From Natrarchaeobius chitinivorans (lineage in GTDB: Archaea; Halobacteriota; Halobacteria; Halobacteriales; Natrialbaceae), in NCBI RefSeq assembly GCF_003841505.1, contig NZ_REGA01000024.1, positions 1-58,470 of the forward strand: DNA of 58,470 nt, given 5' to 3'. Below are positions 25,713 to 35,964 of the stretch, piece by piece. The position numbers and the translations under genes are program-made. The notes under the pieces were generated by a model that saw only the letters and a program-made list of their open reading frames with translations, was not told where the DNA came from and did not search any database. Positions within the stretch are counted from its first letter, which is position 1. Each line of letters starts with the position of its first letter.

Positions 25713-25772
25713 CGTCGAGGGGCTTAACGACCGTGCTTCTGAGGACGTCGAGGGGCTTAACGACCGTGCTTT
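25713..25772 (-). promoter_or_regulatory. Duplicated promoter segment before the thioredoxin gene
   Basis: The word CGTCGAGGGGCTTAACGACC plus CGTGCTT occurs at 25713-25739 and again at 25746-25772, 33 bp apart. On the minus strand each copy reads AAGCACGGTCGTTAAGCCCC, in which GTTAAG is a possible TATA box and the preceding CGGTC a possible BRE. The inner copy is at the right distance (about 27 bp) from the thioredoxin ATG for a leaderless mRNA. Confidence 0.55.
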
Positions 25773-25866
25773 TGGGAAATCGAACTCGAGCACCTTCTCG
25801 TCGATACCGGTGGATATCGACGTTCGCCGGATGGTTTTTCATGTACTGCCCGTGAGTGTACAGTCG

Positions 25867-27135
25867 ATGGCAGTCGACCCAGAGAAGTTCAAGGCGCTCC
25901 GTGAGAAATTAGACGAACTCGTCGAGGTGTCGCCGATCCGGGAGAAAAACCGGGAGTTCGTCGTGAACAACGTTTTGGGTCCGGCGTTCGGTGAAATGGA
26001 CGAGTTGATCGACGACTCCCGGCCGCCGCGGCTGTACGTGTTCGGCCGCTCCGGCGCGGGGAAATCGTCGGTGATCAACGCGCTCGCGAACAAACAGGCG
26101 GCCGAAGTCGGGGCCGTCGAACCGACGACCGTCGACTCCGAACTGTACCACATCTCCTTTCCCGACCGCCACGCGAGCTGGGACGTCGTCGATTCTCGAG
26201 GGTTGTTCGAAAGCGTCACGCCGGACGGAGAGATTCCCGCGGACACCGTCTCGCTGATGAAACGGGACCTCGAGGAGTACCGGCCCGACATGTTGGTTCA
26301 CGTGATGACTCCCGATCACGTACGGGCGGGCAAACAGGATTTCGAGACCGTCGAGCGGCTTCGCGAGGAACTCGGAACGCTGTTTCCGCCGGTCGTCTAC
26401 TGTCTCAACAAGGTCGACACGCACGCGTCTCCGGGTGCGGCCTGGCCACCCGAGGAGAACCCGTCGCTTGCCGGGGACGTCAAGACCAACCTGGAGTTCG
26501 TCTCGCAGGTGCTCGACGAACCCGAGAAAACGGCGTTCTGGGAGAATCAGCCGCTCCGTGGCTACGAGTTCGATTCCGGGGAGAACGTCGGCGTCGTCCC
26601 GACCTACGCGAAAGAGAAACCGTACTGGAACGTCGAGACCCTCTCGTGGTTGATCGGCGATTTTTTACCGATTGACGCGCGCCTGCAGTTCAATCAGGCG
26701 CAGCGACGGGAGCGCCTGATGCGGAAGATGTCCCGGTCCACGACGAACCGCTTTAGCTCGATCGCCGCCGGCGTCGGCGGCGCTCCTACGCCAGTGGCCG
26801 ACATCGTCGTGTTGAGTTCGCTGCAGGCGGGTCTGGTTGCGCTGATCGGCTCGTACTCCTGTCGGGACCTCGAGTGGGCGACCGTCCAGGATTACATGAG
26901 CGCGGTCGGCGTCTCGGCCGTCGGCGGACTGGGGGCGCGGGAGGTGGCCCGATCGCTCGTCCAGCTGGCACCCGTCGGCGGGCAGGCGATTTCCGGCGCG
27001 GTCGCCGCCGGCACCACCTGGGCCATCGGCCGATCGGCGGAGGAGTACTTCTTCAACGACAACGTGGTCAAACCGTCCGGCCTGCTCGAGAAGGGCAAAG
27101 CGCGGTTTCGAGGAGCGAGTTCGCGGTCGGGGTGA
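25867..27135 (+). CDS. Dynamin/Era-like GTPase with hydrophobic C-terminus (DUF697-like)
   Basis: A 422-residue protein starting at ATG 25867. The G domain has G1 GRSGAGKSS (60-68), a Thr-rich switch in VEPTTVDSELY, G3 as VVDSRG (Ser in place of the more usual x-x-G context) and G4 NKVD. The C-terminal half has amphipathic and hydrophobic helices (IVVLSSLQAGLVALIGSYSC, SAVGVSAVGGLGAREVARSL, ISGAVAAGTTWAIGRSAEEY) like the DUF697 domain of YcjF-type proteins, which suggests membrane association. It is divergent from thioredoxin, sharing the promoter region at 25699-25866. The specific cellular role is unknown. Confidence 0.85.
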   Translation: MAVDPEKFKALREKLDELVEVSPIREKNREFVVNNVLGPAFGEMDELIDDSRPPRLYVFGRSGAGKSSVINALANKQAAEVGAVEPTTVDSELYHISFPDRHASWDVVDSRGLFESVTPDGEIPADTVSLMKRDLEEYRPDMLVHVMTPDHVRAGKQDFETVERLREELGTLFPPVVYCLNKVDTHASPGAAWPPEENPSLAGDVKTNLEFVSQVLDEPEKTAFWENQPLRGYEFDSGENVGVVPTYAKEKPYWNVETLSWLIGDFLPIDARLQFNQAQRRERLMRKMSRSTTNRFSSIAAGVGGAPTPVADIVVLSSLQAGLVALIGSYSCRDLEWATVQDYMSAVGVSAVGGLGAREVARSLVQLAPVGGQAISGAVAAGTTWAIGRSAEEYFFNDNVVKPSGLLEKGKARFRGASSRSG

Positions 27136-27257
27136 CGAACGGTCGGACCGTCCGCAGGGCGTATCGCGGACGTGAGCGGCGTTTCGAATCGAGAGACACC
27201 GGCACGTCCTGCCAGTGTCCAGCATCGGTTTATGGCTCGACTCGCTAGGAGGTGATA

Positions 27258-28235
<978 letters not shown>

Positions 28236-28371
28236 TTCGGTTCCCCGCCACTGAATGCCGGTGGGAGCGCAGATCAGTCGCGGTCGTGCCGGTACTGATC
28301 TCCAGCAGTCCATTTGCGACTCACCCCTGCGATTTTCGTGAGACGCCCCACGTGTTTCGATCGTCGCGGTT

Positions 28372-29001
28372 TTACGGCGAGTACTCTGATTCCGTAAGTC
28401 TGACCACGAGCGTCTCGTCGACGTCGCGGAGGTCGTACTCCGGAAGCTCACCACCCGTTCGGCGGACGAAAAGCGGCTCCACGAGGCGGTGGGTTCCGGA
28501 CACGACGCCGGCCTCGGAGCCGTCGCCGTCGCTCGAGGCGGAGTCCGACTCGGGTCGGCTATCGGCATCGTCCGGTCCGGACGTCGCGGCCGAATTCGAA
28601 TCTCCCTGTCCGTCCTGATGGGGCGCGTCGTCGCCGTCGGGCGTGGCAAGGGTATCCGGTCCGGACACGCGCTCAAGGCCGTACACCTTGCAGAACTCGC
28701 CCGTCTCACTGGGTTCGATCTCGCCGTTGCGGAGGGCCCGAGCCAGCGGTCTCGAGAGCCACTCGTCGTCGCTGACGCTCGGTTCCTGGACGAGCGCCTC
28801 GTCGACGAACCTGGTGAGATACCACTCGAGATCGTTCAGAAGCGAGACGGCCGCGCCGATGCTGACGGTTCGCACTGCAAGCGAGTTCTCGAACGGTCGG
28901 GTGAGGTCGTAGGTCGCGAGCGCTTCGCGGGAGGTCTCTCGAGAGAGGAGTTCGTACTGGAGGGTGCAATCGGGGTCCCCGATGAGACAGACGCGGGTCA
29001 C
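28372..29001 (-). CDS. DUF5804 family protein
   Basis: A 209-residue protein starting at GTG 28999-29001, VTRVCLIGDPDCTLQYELLS. It matches the haloarchaeal DUF5804 family as I know it: ETSREALATYDLTRPFENSL, SLLNDLEWYLTRFVDEALV, VSDDEWLSRPLARALRNGEI, ETGEFCKVYGLERV and the end LPEYDLRDVDETLVVRLTE. Between CKVYGLERV and HRLVEPLFV there is an acidic low-complexity insert of about 55 residues (SRPESDSASSDGDGSEAG). The family's function is unknown. It follows thiI in the same direction with 97 bp between them, so read-through from thiI is possible. Confidence 0.82.
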   Translation of the reverse strand: MTRVCLIGDPDCTLQYELLSRETSREALATYDLTRPFENSLAVRTVSIGAAVSLLNDLEWYLTRFVDEALVQEPSVSDDEWLSRPLARALRNGEIEPSETGEFCKVYGLERVSGPDTLATPDGDDAPHQDGQGDSNSAATSGPDDADSRPESDSASSDGDGSEAGVVSGTHRLVEPLFVRRTGGELPEYDLRDVDETLVVRLTESEYSP

Positions 29002-29098
29002 TACGTTGTGGTGTGAGCGGTTTCGTAATGTGGGTTTCGTCTCCCGGTCGTCGAACGCGTCGCCGGTTACGTTTCGGCCGATAACGGTGCCGGGACGG

Positions 29099-30277
29099 TC
29101 AGGGTTCGACGAGTTCGGCGTTGCGAGCCGCCTCTTCGGCCCGCTCGAGCAGATCGTCGGGTTCGGCCGCGAGCAGCGGCTCGAGGCGCGCGTTCGTCTC
29201 CGCGCGGTCGGGCGCGACGCGGTTGCAGCCGGCATCGATCGTCGAATCGGTGTAGGTGCCGATCTCGCGGGCCATGGCGGTGATCTCCTGTTTGTCGCGG
29301 GTGAGCAGCGGCCGGTGGATCGGGAGGTCCGTAACGCGACTCGTCACGCCGAGGTTCTGGACCGTCTGGCTCGACTTCTGGCCGACTGCCTCGCCCGTGA
29401 CGATGCCGTGGGCGTCGACGAGTTCGGCGAGCGTCTCCGCGGCCCGGTAGAAAAACCGGCGAAGCGAGAGCATGCGTCCTTCCTCCATCTCGCGGACCAG
29501 CAGATCGACCGTCTCTCCGCCCGGAATACGGTAGACCTGCGTGTCGAAATTCGGCGCGTACCGCGAGAGCGTCCGGACCGTCTCCATCGCGCGCGCTTCG
29601 TGGTCGACCCCGCCGTAGTCGCCGAGATCGACGTACGCCGGGACGATCGGAGAGCCGCGTTTCATCATCTCGTAGGCGGCGACGGGGGAGTCGATCCCGC
29701 CGCTGACCATCGCGATCACGTGTTCTTGGGCTCCGAGCGGGAGACCGCCGGGTCCGGGAACCGACTCGAGGTAGAGGAAGGCGAGGTCCTCGCGGACTTC
29801 GACGCCGAACGTGAGGTCGGGATCGTCGAGGTCGACTTCCGGTTCGAACTCGCCCTCGACGGCATCCCAGATCGCTTGCCCACCCTCCCTTGCGAGGTCC
29901 TCGCTGTCGTAGGGGAGGCGCTTGTCCGCCCGGCGGGCGTCGACGGCGAACGTCCCGCCGTCGTACCGCCTGCGAGCTATTTCGGCGAGTGCCTCGACGA
30001 TCCGGTCGAACTCGGTGCTCGTGGTGAGCGCCGGGCTGGCGGAGACGACGCCGAACGCGTCGGTCGCCGCCGCAGTCGCTGCCTCGACGTGTTCTTCTGT
30101 CGTGTGGATCAGCGGTCGGTTCCACCGCTGTTCGACGTCGCCGGGGATCGATCGATCGGCAAGCAGGGCCTCGAGGTTCTCCGCGAGGAGCCCCTCCATG
30201 TACCGCTTGACCGTGTTGCTCTTCGTGTTGACGTCGCCGTGACGGATCAGGACGACGTCGGCTCCCGGCGGGTGCAT
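29099..30277 (-). CDS. thiI: tRNA 4-thiouridine synthetase / thiamine sulfur transfer protein
   Basis: A 392-residue ThiI. It begins MHPPGADVVLIRHGDVNTKS, the N-terminal ferredoxin-like domain, continues with a THUMP domain (about 60-170, TFAVDARRADKRLP and FGVEVREDLAFLYLES) and the PP-loop ATPase with VSGGIDSPVAAYEM (192-197 SGGIDS). The family's GEAVGQKSSQTVQNL and IHRPLLTRDKQEITAMAREI are present. The protein adenylates U8 of tRNA for thiolation and may supply sulfur for thiazole. There is no C-terminal rhodanese domain, as is usual in haloarchaea, so sulfur must come from elsewhere. Start ATG chosen because the conserved domain begins directly. Confidence 0.93.
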   Translation of the reverse strand: MHPPGADVVLIRHGDVNTKSNTVKRYMEGLLAENLEALLADRSIPGDVEQRWNRPLIHTTEEHVEAATAAATDAFGVVSASPALTTSTEFDRIVEALAEIARRRYDGGTFAVDARRADKRLPYDSEDLAREGGQAIWDAVEGEFEPEVDLDDPDLTFGVEVREDLAFLYLESVPGPGGLPLGAQEHVIAMVSGGIDSPVAAYEMMKRGSPIVPAYVDLGDYGGVDHEARAMETVRTLSRYAPNFDTQVYRIPGGETVDLLVREMEEGRMLSLRRFFYRAAETLAELVDAHGIVTGEAVGQKSSQTVQNLGVTSRVTDLPIHRPLLTRDKQEITAMAREIGTYTDSTIDAGCNRVAPDRAETNARLEPLLAAEPDDLLERAEEAARNAELVEP

Positions 30278-30561
30278 GGTCGTGGATAGACGGTGGGAGC
30301 TATAAGGGGATTACGAGGTGAGTGGCTGCGGACGACGAATCGACGGCGTCCGTCGGCGACGCCGTCACGGCCGAACTCGAGGAACCGACGCGTTCGGTGA
30401 CACGGTCCGGGCGCGACTGTCGCGACACTCGCCTCGGCGGGTTACGCTGTCCGGACGTGGCGCGAAGGGCTCTGCTGTGAGTGTTTCGCTACTGAAACCC
30501 CCTCGGCTCCTGCGCAGGCGAGACGTGCCGTCGGATACGGACGGCGTGTCTCGAGCCAGGC

Positions 30562-31296
30562 TCAGGTGGCCGCCTTTGGCGGCGTCTCACCTCCACCTCC
30601 ACCGCCGGGCCGTTCGGCGAGCAACGCGCCCGACGCGTCGTCCTCGATCACGCTGGCGTTTGCGAACAGGAAGCCGGCGAACCCGACGCGAAAGAGGACG
30701 TCGATGTAGCATTTCACCACGGCGGTGACGAACGGATCGAGGAGATCCACGAAGACGGCCACCCCGAAGACGATGAGCATCCCGAACAGGAACAGAAAGA
30801 GGTTCCTCGCCTTCCAGTGGAGGAGCCGTTGTCGATCGGAGAGTTGCGCTGCGTTCTCCCAGATACGACCGGCGAACAGGAAGACGACCGCCGCGTAGCC
30901 GACGAGGACGACGAGAACGGCACCGATCGCCACGACACCGTCAACAAACGTCGTTGCGGCGAACGACGCACGCATGAGGAAGACGACGGCGACGAGGGTC
31001 GCAACCAACCGCCTGGACGCCCCGGCGAGCGCCCCGGCGAGACCGCACAGGATCGAATACGCCAGCAGATCGTCGATCAGGTCGGGGAGGTTCTCCGACT
31101 CCGCGCCGTAGGTGATCGTCCCGACTCCCGCTGCGTTCAGAACAGACGTGACCGCCGCGATCCCGACGAGCGCGATCAACACGTGACACATCCGCCGAAC
31201 GCGGGGCGACAGCCGGCGTGACCACGTGAGAAACGCGACGAACGCGAGCGCGTACACGACGCCCGACGCGGCGTACACGGCCGCCGACTCAAACAT
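30562..31296 (-). CDS. Opsin homologue (microbial rhodopsin fold) lacking the retinal lysine
   Basis: A 244-residue protein with seven hydrophobic helices and a glycine-rich tail ([16 protein letters not shown]). By-eye alignment to Natronomonas sensory rhodopsin II (from memory) fits throughout: [17 protein letters not shown] (helix B), [11 protein letters not shown] against YIDWILTTPLI (helix C), [17 protein letters not shown] (helix E end), [11 protein letters not shown] against RLRNLTVILWA (helix F) and [11 protein letters not shown] against VYLDLVTKVGF (helix G). The Schiff-base lysine becomes Arg203. Asp75 is kept, but helix-C Arg72 and Trp76 are Asp, and helix-F Trp, Tyr and Pro are Phe, Leu and Ile. 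Retinal binding is therefore not expected. The start overlaps the upstream transducer's stop by 8 bp, so they are one operon. Confidence 0.8.
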   Translation of the reverse strand: MFESAAVYAASGVVYALAFVAFLTWSRRLSPRVRRMCHVLIALVGIAAVTSVLNAAGVGTITYGAESENLPDLIDDLLAYSILCGLAGALAGASRRLVATLVAVVFLMRASFAATTFVDGVVAIGAVLVVLVGYAAVVFLFAGRIWENAAQLSDRQRLLHWKARNLFLFLFGMLIVFGVAVFVDLLDPFVTAVVKCYIDVLFRVGFAGFLFANASVIEDDASGALLAERPGGGGGGETPPKAAT

Positions 31297-32884
31297 CGTT
31301 CACCCCCACCGCCCCGGCCGGTTCGTGGCTGGCCGTCGTGTCCCGGGTTTCGAACGTCTCGAGCGTGTCGCGGAGGTCGTTCGTCCGATCGACGAGGTCC
31401 TCGGCCCTGGAGCGGACCTCGCCCATCGTTTTCGCCGTCTCGTCGGCCGCATCCGCGAGGTCGTGCGATCTGTCCGCGACGTCGGTGGCGGCCTCGCCGA
31501 CGCTCTGTACGGTCGACGCGACTTCTTCGGTCGCCGCGGCACCGTTGTCCGTCGCCCGCGCGATGTCTTCCATCGCCGCGTCGACCTCGTCGACCGTCTC
31601 GGTGAGATCCTGGATCGTTTCGCCGGCGTCGGTAACGGTGTCGACCCCCGCTTCGATCCGCTCGCGCGTCGTCGCCATCTCCGCCGTGACGTCGTCGACC
31701 TCCGCTCGAGCGTCGGCGATGATCGATCCGATGTCGTCGATCGCGGTCTGGCTCTCCTCCGAGAGCGCTTTGACCTCGTTCGCGACGACGGCGAAACCGC
31801 TGCCGGCTTCGTTGGCGCGTGCGGCTTCGACGTTCGCGTTCAACGCGAGCAGGTTCGTCTGATCGGCGATGTCGTCGACCAACTCCGTCGTCGATTCGAC
31901 CGCGGCCATCCGATCGTCGAGTTCGTCGATCAGGGTCGCCAGATCGTCGATCGCGTCCTCCACGGACCGGACGGTGTCGACGGCCGCCTCGACGCGTTCG
32001 GCCCCTTCGTCACCGATTTCCGTGGCCTCGACCGTCCGACCCGCTACCTCGTCTGTCGTCGACGCGACCTCCTCGATCGTCGCCGAGAGGTCACTCGTCT
32101 CGGCAACCGTCGCCTCGAGTTGGTCGGCCTGCGAGACGACGTCGTCCGCGAGCGCACGGATGTCCGCCGCGAGGGACTCGTTTAACTCCTCGACGGCCGT
32201 CGCGTCGTTCGCGACGGCTTCGCTGGTTTCCTCGACGTCGGCTGCGAACGCGGCGAGTTCGTCGATCGTCTCCGAGAGATCGCGGGTCATCTCGTTGTAC
32301 CCCTCGGCGATCCGATCGATCGCGTCGATGTCGGCATCCGTCGACAGCCGCCGCCGAAAGTCGCCGGACGCGGCGGTCGTCATCGCGGTTCCGATCTCGT
32401 CGGCGTGCTCGAGCAGCCGTTCGTTTCGTCGCTCGGACTCCGCCCTCGCGGCTTCCGCACGCTCGCGGGCGGATTCGGCGTCCGATCGAGCCGCCTCCGC
32501 CTCGCGTTTCGCTCGTTCGGACTCGTCGAGCGCCTCCTTCAGCGACCGACGCATACTGTCGAGCGTCGCCGCCAGTTGGCCGATTTCGTCGCGCCTGTTC
32601 GAGTCTGCAGTCGCCTCGAGGTCGCCGTCCTCGATCGATTCCGCGGCATCGATCAGTTCTCGAAACTCGACCGCGACGTTCCCCCCGAGGACGATCCCGA
32701 GCAGCCCCATGTTCAGCGTGAGTACAAACAGTGTACCGACCAGCGCCGGAACGGTACCGGTGGCGGCCGCCGCGGCGTAGGCCGTAAGCAACACTCCGAA
32801 CGCGAGCGTCGTAACCAGCGTGAGGCCGATCGCCGTGCCGACCCTGAGGCTGTATTTTTCTCCGATCGTCGATTCCAAACGCAT
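31289..32884 (-). CDS. HtrII-like membrane transducer, partner of the opsin homologue
   Basis: A 531-residue transducer. It has two N-terminal membrane helices ([19 protein letters not shown] and [20 protein letters not shown]) with almost no external loop, the plan of sensory rhodopsin II transducers, not of ligand-binding receptors. HAMP follows ([35 protein letters not shown]), then a second HAMP-like segment ([18 protein letters not shown]) and the MCP signalling hairpin [20 protein letters not shown]. Length and helix TM2 match NpHtrII (534 residues): [12 protein letters not shown] against INLGLVAATLGG, with the interface asparagine (Asn74 there) kept as Asn58. It should relay signals to CheA/CheW. 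It is the first gene of the operon; a GTATTAC word at 32907-32913 is a possible TATA box. Confidence 0.9.
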   Translation of the reverse strand: MRLESTIGEKYSLRVGTAIGLTLVTTLAFGVLLTAYAAAAATGTVPALVGTLFVLTLNMGLLGIVLGGNVAVEFRELIDAAESIEDGDLEATADSNRRDEIGQLAATLDSMRRSLKEALDESERAKREAEAARSDAESARERAEAARAESERRNERLLEHADEIGTAMTTAASGDFRRRLSTDADIDAIDRIAEGYNEMTRDLSETIDELAAFAADVEETSEAVANDATAVEELNESLAADIRALADDVVSQADQLEATVAETSDLSATIEEVASTTDEVAGRTVEATEIGDEGAERVEAAVDTVRSVEDAIDDLATLIDELDDRMAAVESTTELVDDIADQTNLLALNANVEAARANEAGSGFAVVANEVKALSEESQTAIDDIGSIIADARAEVDDVTAEMATTRERIEAGVDTVTDAGETIQDLTETVDEVDAAMEDIARATDNGAAATEEVASTVQSVGEAATDVADRSHDLADAADETAKTMGEVRSRAEDLVDRTNDLRDTLETFETRDTTASHEPAGAVGVNDV

Positions 32885-32953
32885 AGTCTCGTGACTATAC
32901 TGTACTGTAATACGGGTTTGGGCCGATTTTCCCAGGCCGTCGAGAATTCTCCC

Positions 32954-34159
32954 CTAGAACGTCGAGAGTTCGCCGTCGATCACGCGACGCGTGATTCCGG
33001 TGACGTCGGCGAGTTCGCGGTCGACGATTGCTTCGATCTCGTCTTCGACGTCCGCGAGGTCGACCCCGTCGGCGGTGACGACGTGAACGTCGGCGACGTG
33101 GGGCTGGTCGATCGGGCGGCCGATCTGAGAGAGCAGGCGCACCCGCAGATCACGGATGCCGTCGACTTCGGTTACGACGGCGTCGGCGATCTCGGTCGAC
33201 AGCAGGTTGTAGATCTTGCCGATGTGGTTGACCGGGTTCTTGCCGCTCGTGGCTTCCATCGACATCGACCGGTTGGGCGTGATGAGTCCGTTCGCCCGGT
33301 TTCCGCGGCCGACTGAGCCGTCGTCGCCCTGTTCGGCTGACGTTCCGGTGACGGTGAGGTAGATCGACCCCTCCTCGTAGTCGTCGGCCGTGTTGACGTG
33401 GACCTCGACCTCGCGATCGGTGTGCTCGTTTGCGACCTTCGCGACGAACTCGCGGACCGACTCCACGGCGTCGGCGTACTCGTCCAGATCGGCGACGTGC
33501 TCGTCGATCATCGCGGCGGCAACGGTGACGTCGATCACGTCACCTTCGCGTTTCCCCATGATCTTGACGTCGGGGCCGAGATACGGGTTTTCCTCGGCGA
33601 ATTCGCCATTGAGTCTCCGTTCGGCTTCGAGGACGATCCGTTCGGTCTCGGTCAGCGGTGCGTGTCCGACGCCGAAACTCGTGTCGTTGGCCATCGGAAC
33701 GCTCACCTCCTCCTCTCCGAAGACTTCCTGTAAGTCGCCGCTTCCCTCGCCGAGTTTCACGTCGACGATGATGTCCTCGCCGTACTCGAGTTGCGGGATC
33801 GTCTCCTCGAGGTACTCGCGGGCGGCACGGAGTGCGATCGTCTCGGTTGGTATGGTCTGTCCCTCGTATCGCTTCGTCGCCCGGCCGACGATCAGGAGAT
33901 AGATCGGGTCGACCACTTCTCCGCCGCCGAAAGCGGGTGCGGCTTCGCCGGCGACGAGTTGTGTCTCGTCGGTGTTGAAGTGAAGGACCTCGCCGACGCG
34001 GTCTAAGTACTCACGGGCGAGTGCACCGGCGACGCTCTCTGCGACGCCGTCACAGATCGAGTCGGGGTGGCCGATTCCCTTTCGCTCGACGATTTCAACT
34101 TCCTGATCCTCGACGGCCTGGCGGTCGATCGGCTCGACGCGAATGTTCCGCTCGCTCAT
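32954..34159 (-). CDS. metK: S-adenosylmethionine synthetase, archaeal type
   Basis: A 401-residue archaeal MAT (COG1812 type) that forms S-adenosylmethionine from ATP and methionine. The start [20 protein letters not shown] leads to the archaeal signatures [54 protein letters not shown] [32 protein letters not shown] and [13 protein letters not shown]. The frame is open far upstream to 34660, over the neighbouring CYTH gene, but the conserved start is the ATG at 34157-34159. It is transcribed alone or with the CYTH gene (166 bp upstream). Confidence 0.96.
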   Translation of the reverse strand: MSERNIRVEPIDRQAVEDQEVEIVERKGIGHPDSICDGVAESVAGALAREYLDRVGEVLHFNTDETQLVAGEAAPAFGGGEVVDPIYLLIVGRATKRYEGQTIPTETIALRAAREYLEETIPQLEYGEDIIVDVKLGEGSGDLQEVFGEEEVSVPMANDTSFGVGHAPLTETERIVLEAERRLNGEFAEENPYLGPDVKIMGKREGDVIDVTVAAAMIDEHVADLDEYADAVESVREFVAKVANEHTDREVEVHVNTADDYEEGSIYLTVTGTSAEQGDDGSVGRGNRANGLITPNRSMSMEATSGKNPVNHIGKIYNLLSTEIADAVVTEVDGIRDLRVRLLSQIGRPIDQPHVADVHVVTADGVDLADVEDEIEAIVDRELADVTGITRRVIDGELSTF

Positions 34160-34325
34160 TACCGGACGTTCGAAGAGCGAAGTTCTATAACTTGCGGAAA
34201 CCGGTTCACGCCCAATTATTCCTTTCAGTAATATATTTCGGCCGAAACCGGCAATCGATTCGCCCGCTCCGGCGTGTCTGCACACCGCTTGCGGGCCCAC
34301 TGGGACACGACGATAACGGTCCGTG

Positions 34326-34877
34326 TCACTCCGTCGACTCGAGCAGCAATTCGAGATACGAGGTCCGGATCTGGTCGGCCGGATCGAGATCCATTCGCTC
34401 GAGAACGTCGTAAACACCTCGACGGGCGGCGTCGAGGTCGGATTCGTCGTCGACGCTCGTTTCGACTTCGACGTACTCGCCGACGCCGTCGACGTCGTCG
34501 AGCGTAATCGTATACTCGCCGCCCTCGAGCGTGAACCGGTCCCGGTCTTTGCGGACCGTCGCGGCGGGTTCGAAGCCGAGATTTTCCAGGATTGCGCCCA
34601 TTCGGTCGCCGTCTTCGATCTCCATTTCGATCTCTTCGCGCGTTTTCGACCCGTCGTCAACCAGCGGCCCCTTGTACGTAACCCGGATCACGTCGTCGTT
34701 CTGCCGTCGCTCCGAGCGGATCCGAAGCGCCTCGTCCGTCTCGGCGAACGATCGGTGCGGCGCGTCGAAGTAGGTATCGACCTGAACGACCGACCCCATC
34801 GGAGTCACACCGATCTCCTCGAGTCGGGGGCGGACGAGCCCGTTTTCGGCCGGAACCTTCACCTCCACCTCGTACAT
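34326..34877 (-). CDS. CYTH-domain protein (class IV adenylate cyclase CyaB-like)
   Basis: A 183-residue single-domain CYTH protein. The E-x-E-x-K signature is MYEVEVKVPAE at the start; the tunnel's basic and acidic strands include DEALRIRSERR, VIRVTYKGPL, REEIEMEIEDGD, FTLEGGEYTITLDDVDGVGE and YVEVETSVDDES. Homologues are annotated as class IV adenylate cyclases or thiamine-triphosphatase-like enzymes; in haloarchaea the substrate (ATP, triphosphate or polyphosphate) is not settled. It is divergent from the FKBP gene with 88 bp between. Confidence 0.9.
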   Translation of the reverse strand: MYEVEVKVPAENGLVRPRLEEIGVTPMGSVVQVDTYFDAPHRSFAETDEALRIRSERRQNDDVIRVTYKGPLVDDGSKTREEIEMEIEDGDRMGAILENLGFEPAATVRKDRDRFTLEGGEYTITLDDVDGVGEYVEVETSVDDESDLDAARRGVYDVLERMDLDPADQIRTSYLELLLESTE

Positions 34878-34965
34878 GCTCGGGGGAACGGGGGCCGATG
34901 GTAAGTATCGGTCGCTCTCGGGGAAAAACGCGGTCCTTAAATGTAGACGGCGGGACGTACAACGT

Positions 34966-35964
34966 ATGACCGAGGATCAGGAGGCCGAGCTAGACGAGCA
35001 GGCCGATGACGTCGACGAAGACGTAACCGAAACCGACAGTTCCGAATCGGACGCCACCGAGGACGCCGACGGACTTCAGCACGGAGATTTCGTCGAACTC
35101 GAGTACACCGCGTACACGGCCGACGGCGAACAGCTGGTCGACACGACCGATCCCGACGTCGCCGAGGAGGAAGGTGTCGACGATCAGGGACAGGAGTTCA
35201 AACCGCGAACGATCGTTCTCGGCGAGGGCCACATCTTCGACGGCGTCGAGGAGGCCATCACCGGCGGCGAGGCCGGCGACTCCGGCAGCGTTACGATTTC
35301 CGCGGAGGAAGCCTTCGGCGAGTACGACCCCGACAACGTCGAAACCGTAAGCGCCGAGAAGATCGACGAAGACGACCGCTACCCCGGCGCAAACGTGCAG
35401 GTCGACGGTCGGCAGGGCTACATCAGCACGATCATCGGCGGCCGCGCACGGGTGGACTTCAATCACCCACTGGCGGGCGAGGACGTCGAGTACGAGTACA
35501 CGGTGGTCGACGAAGTCGACGATCGCGAAGAGCAAGCGGCGGGACTGTTCGAGATGTACCTCGGACTCGAGCCGGACCTCTGGATCGAAACCGACGAGGT
35601 CGAAGAAGAGGTTCCGGTCGAACCCGACGAGGACGAGGACGAAGACGACGAACCGGCCGAACCGGAGTTCGAAACCGAGGTCGTCGAGAAAGAGACGCTG
35701 TATCTCGAGGCCACGCCCCAGATGACGATGAACCAGCAGTGGATGATGGGCAAACAGCAGATCGCCCAGGACGTCATCGACAAACTCGACGTCGACCGCG
35801 TCATCGTTCAGGAAGTCATCGACGGCATGGGCGGTATGGGCATGCCCGGTATGATGGGCGGTATGGGCGGTGGCATGGGCGGCGACGACATCGAGGAAGC
35901 GCTCGAGGACGCCGACGTCGACGCCGACGAAATCGTCGAAGAACTCGAAGGCGCAGAGGAGTAG
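34966..35964 (+). CDS. SlyD-like FKBP-type prolyl isomerase with Met/Gly-rich tail
   Basis: A 332-residue cytoplasmic peptidyl-prolyl isomerase and chaperone. An acidic leader (1-35) precedes the FKBP domain: LQHGDFVELEYTAYTADGEQ, VDTTDPDVAEEEG, FKPRTIVLGEGHIFDGVEEA and ISAEEAFGEYD, interrupted by an IF domain with GRQGYISTIIGGRARVDFNH, NHPLAGEDVEYEYTV. A very acidic linker follows, then QWMMGKQQ and a tail GGMGMPGMMGGMGGGMGG, ending in an acidic helix. The GGM run resembles chaperonin C-terminal tails. The ATG at 34966 fits a leaderless transcript; upstream residues are not conserved. It lies upstream of gyrB by 184 bp. Confidence 0.92.
   Translation: MTEDQEAELDEQADDVDEDVTETDSSESDATEDADGLQHGDFVELEYTAYTADGEQLVDTTDPDVAEEEGVDDQGQEFKPRTIVLGEGHIFDGVEEAITGGEAGDSGSVTISAEEAFGEYDPDNVETVSAEKIDEDDRYPGANVQVDGRQGYISTIIGGRARVDFNHPLAGEDVEYEYTVVDEVDDREEQAAGLFEMYLGLEPDLWIETDEVEEEVPVEPDEDEDEDDEPAEPEFETEVVEKETLYLEATPQMTMNQQWMMGKQQIAQDVIDKLDVDRVIVQEVIDGMGGMGMPGMMGGMGGGMGGDDIEEALEDADVDADEIVEELEGAEE

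Noticed and set aside
28236..28371. A fifth palindromic element near 28290 (CCAGCAGTCC)
   Set aside because: Only a short resemblance to one terminus; no matching second end or core was found.
32895..32925. Partial palindromic element before the HtrII-like gene (GTAATACGGGTTTGGG)
   Set aside because: It resembles the start of copy D for about 12 bases but has no stem-loop or second terminus; it may simply be promoter sequence.
32954..34660. 568-residue form of the SAM synthetase
   Set aside because: The upstream part is antisense-like sequence over the CYTH gene; the conserved archaeal MAT starts at 34159.
34326..34877. Calling the CYTH protein a proven cAMP synthase
   Set aside because: CYTH proteins have several activities, and nothing in the sequence separates them.
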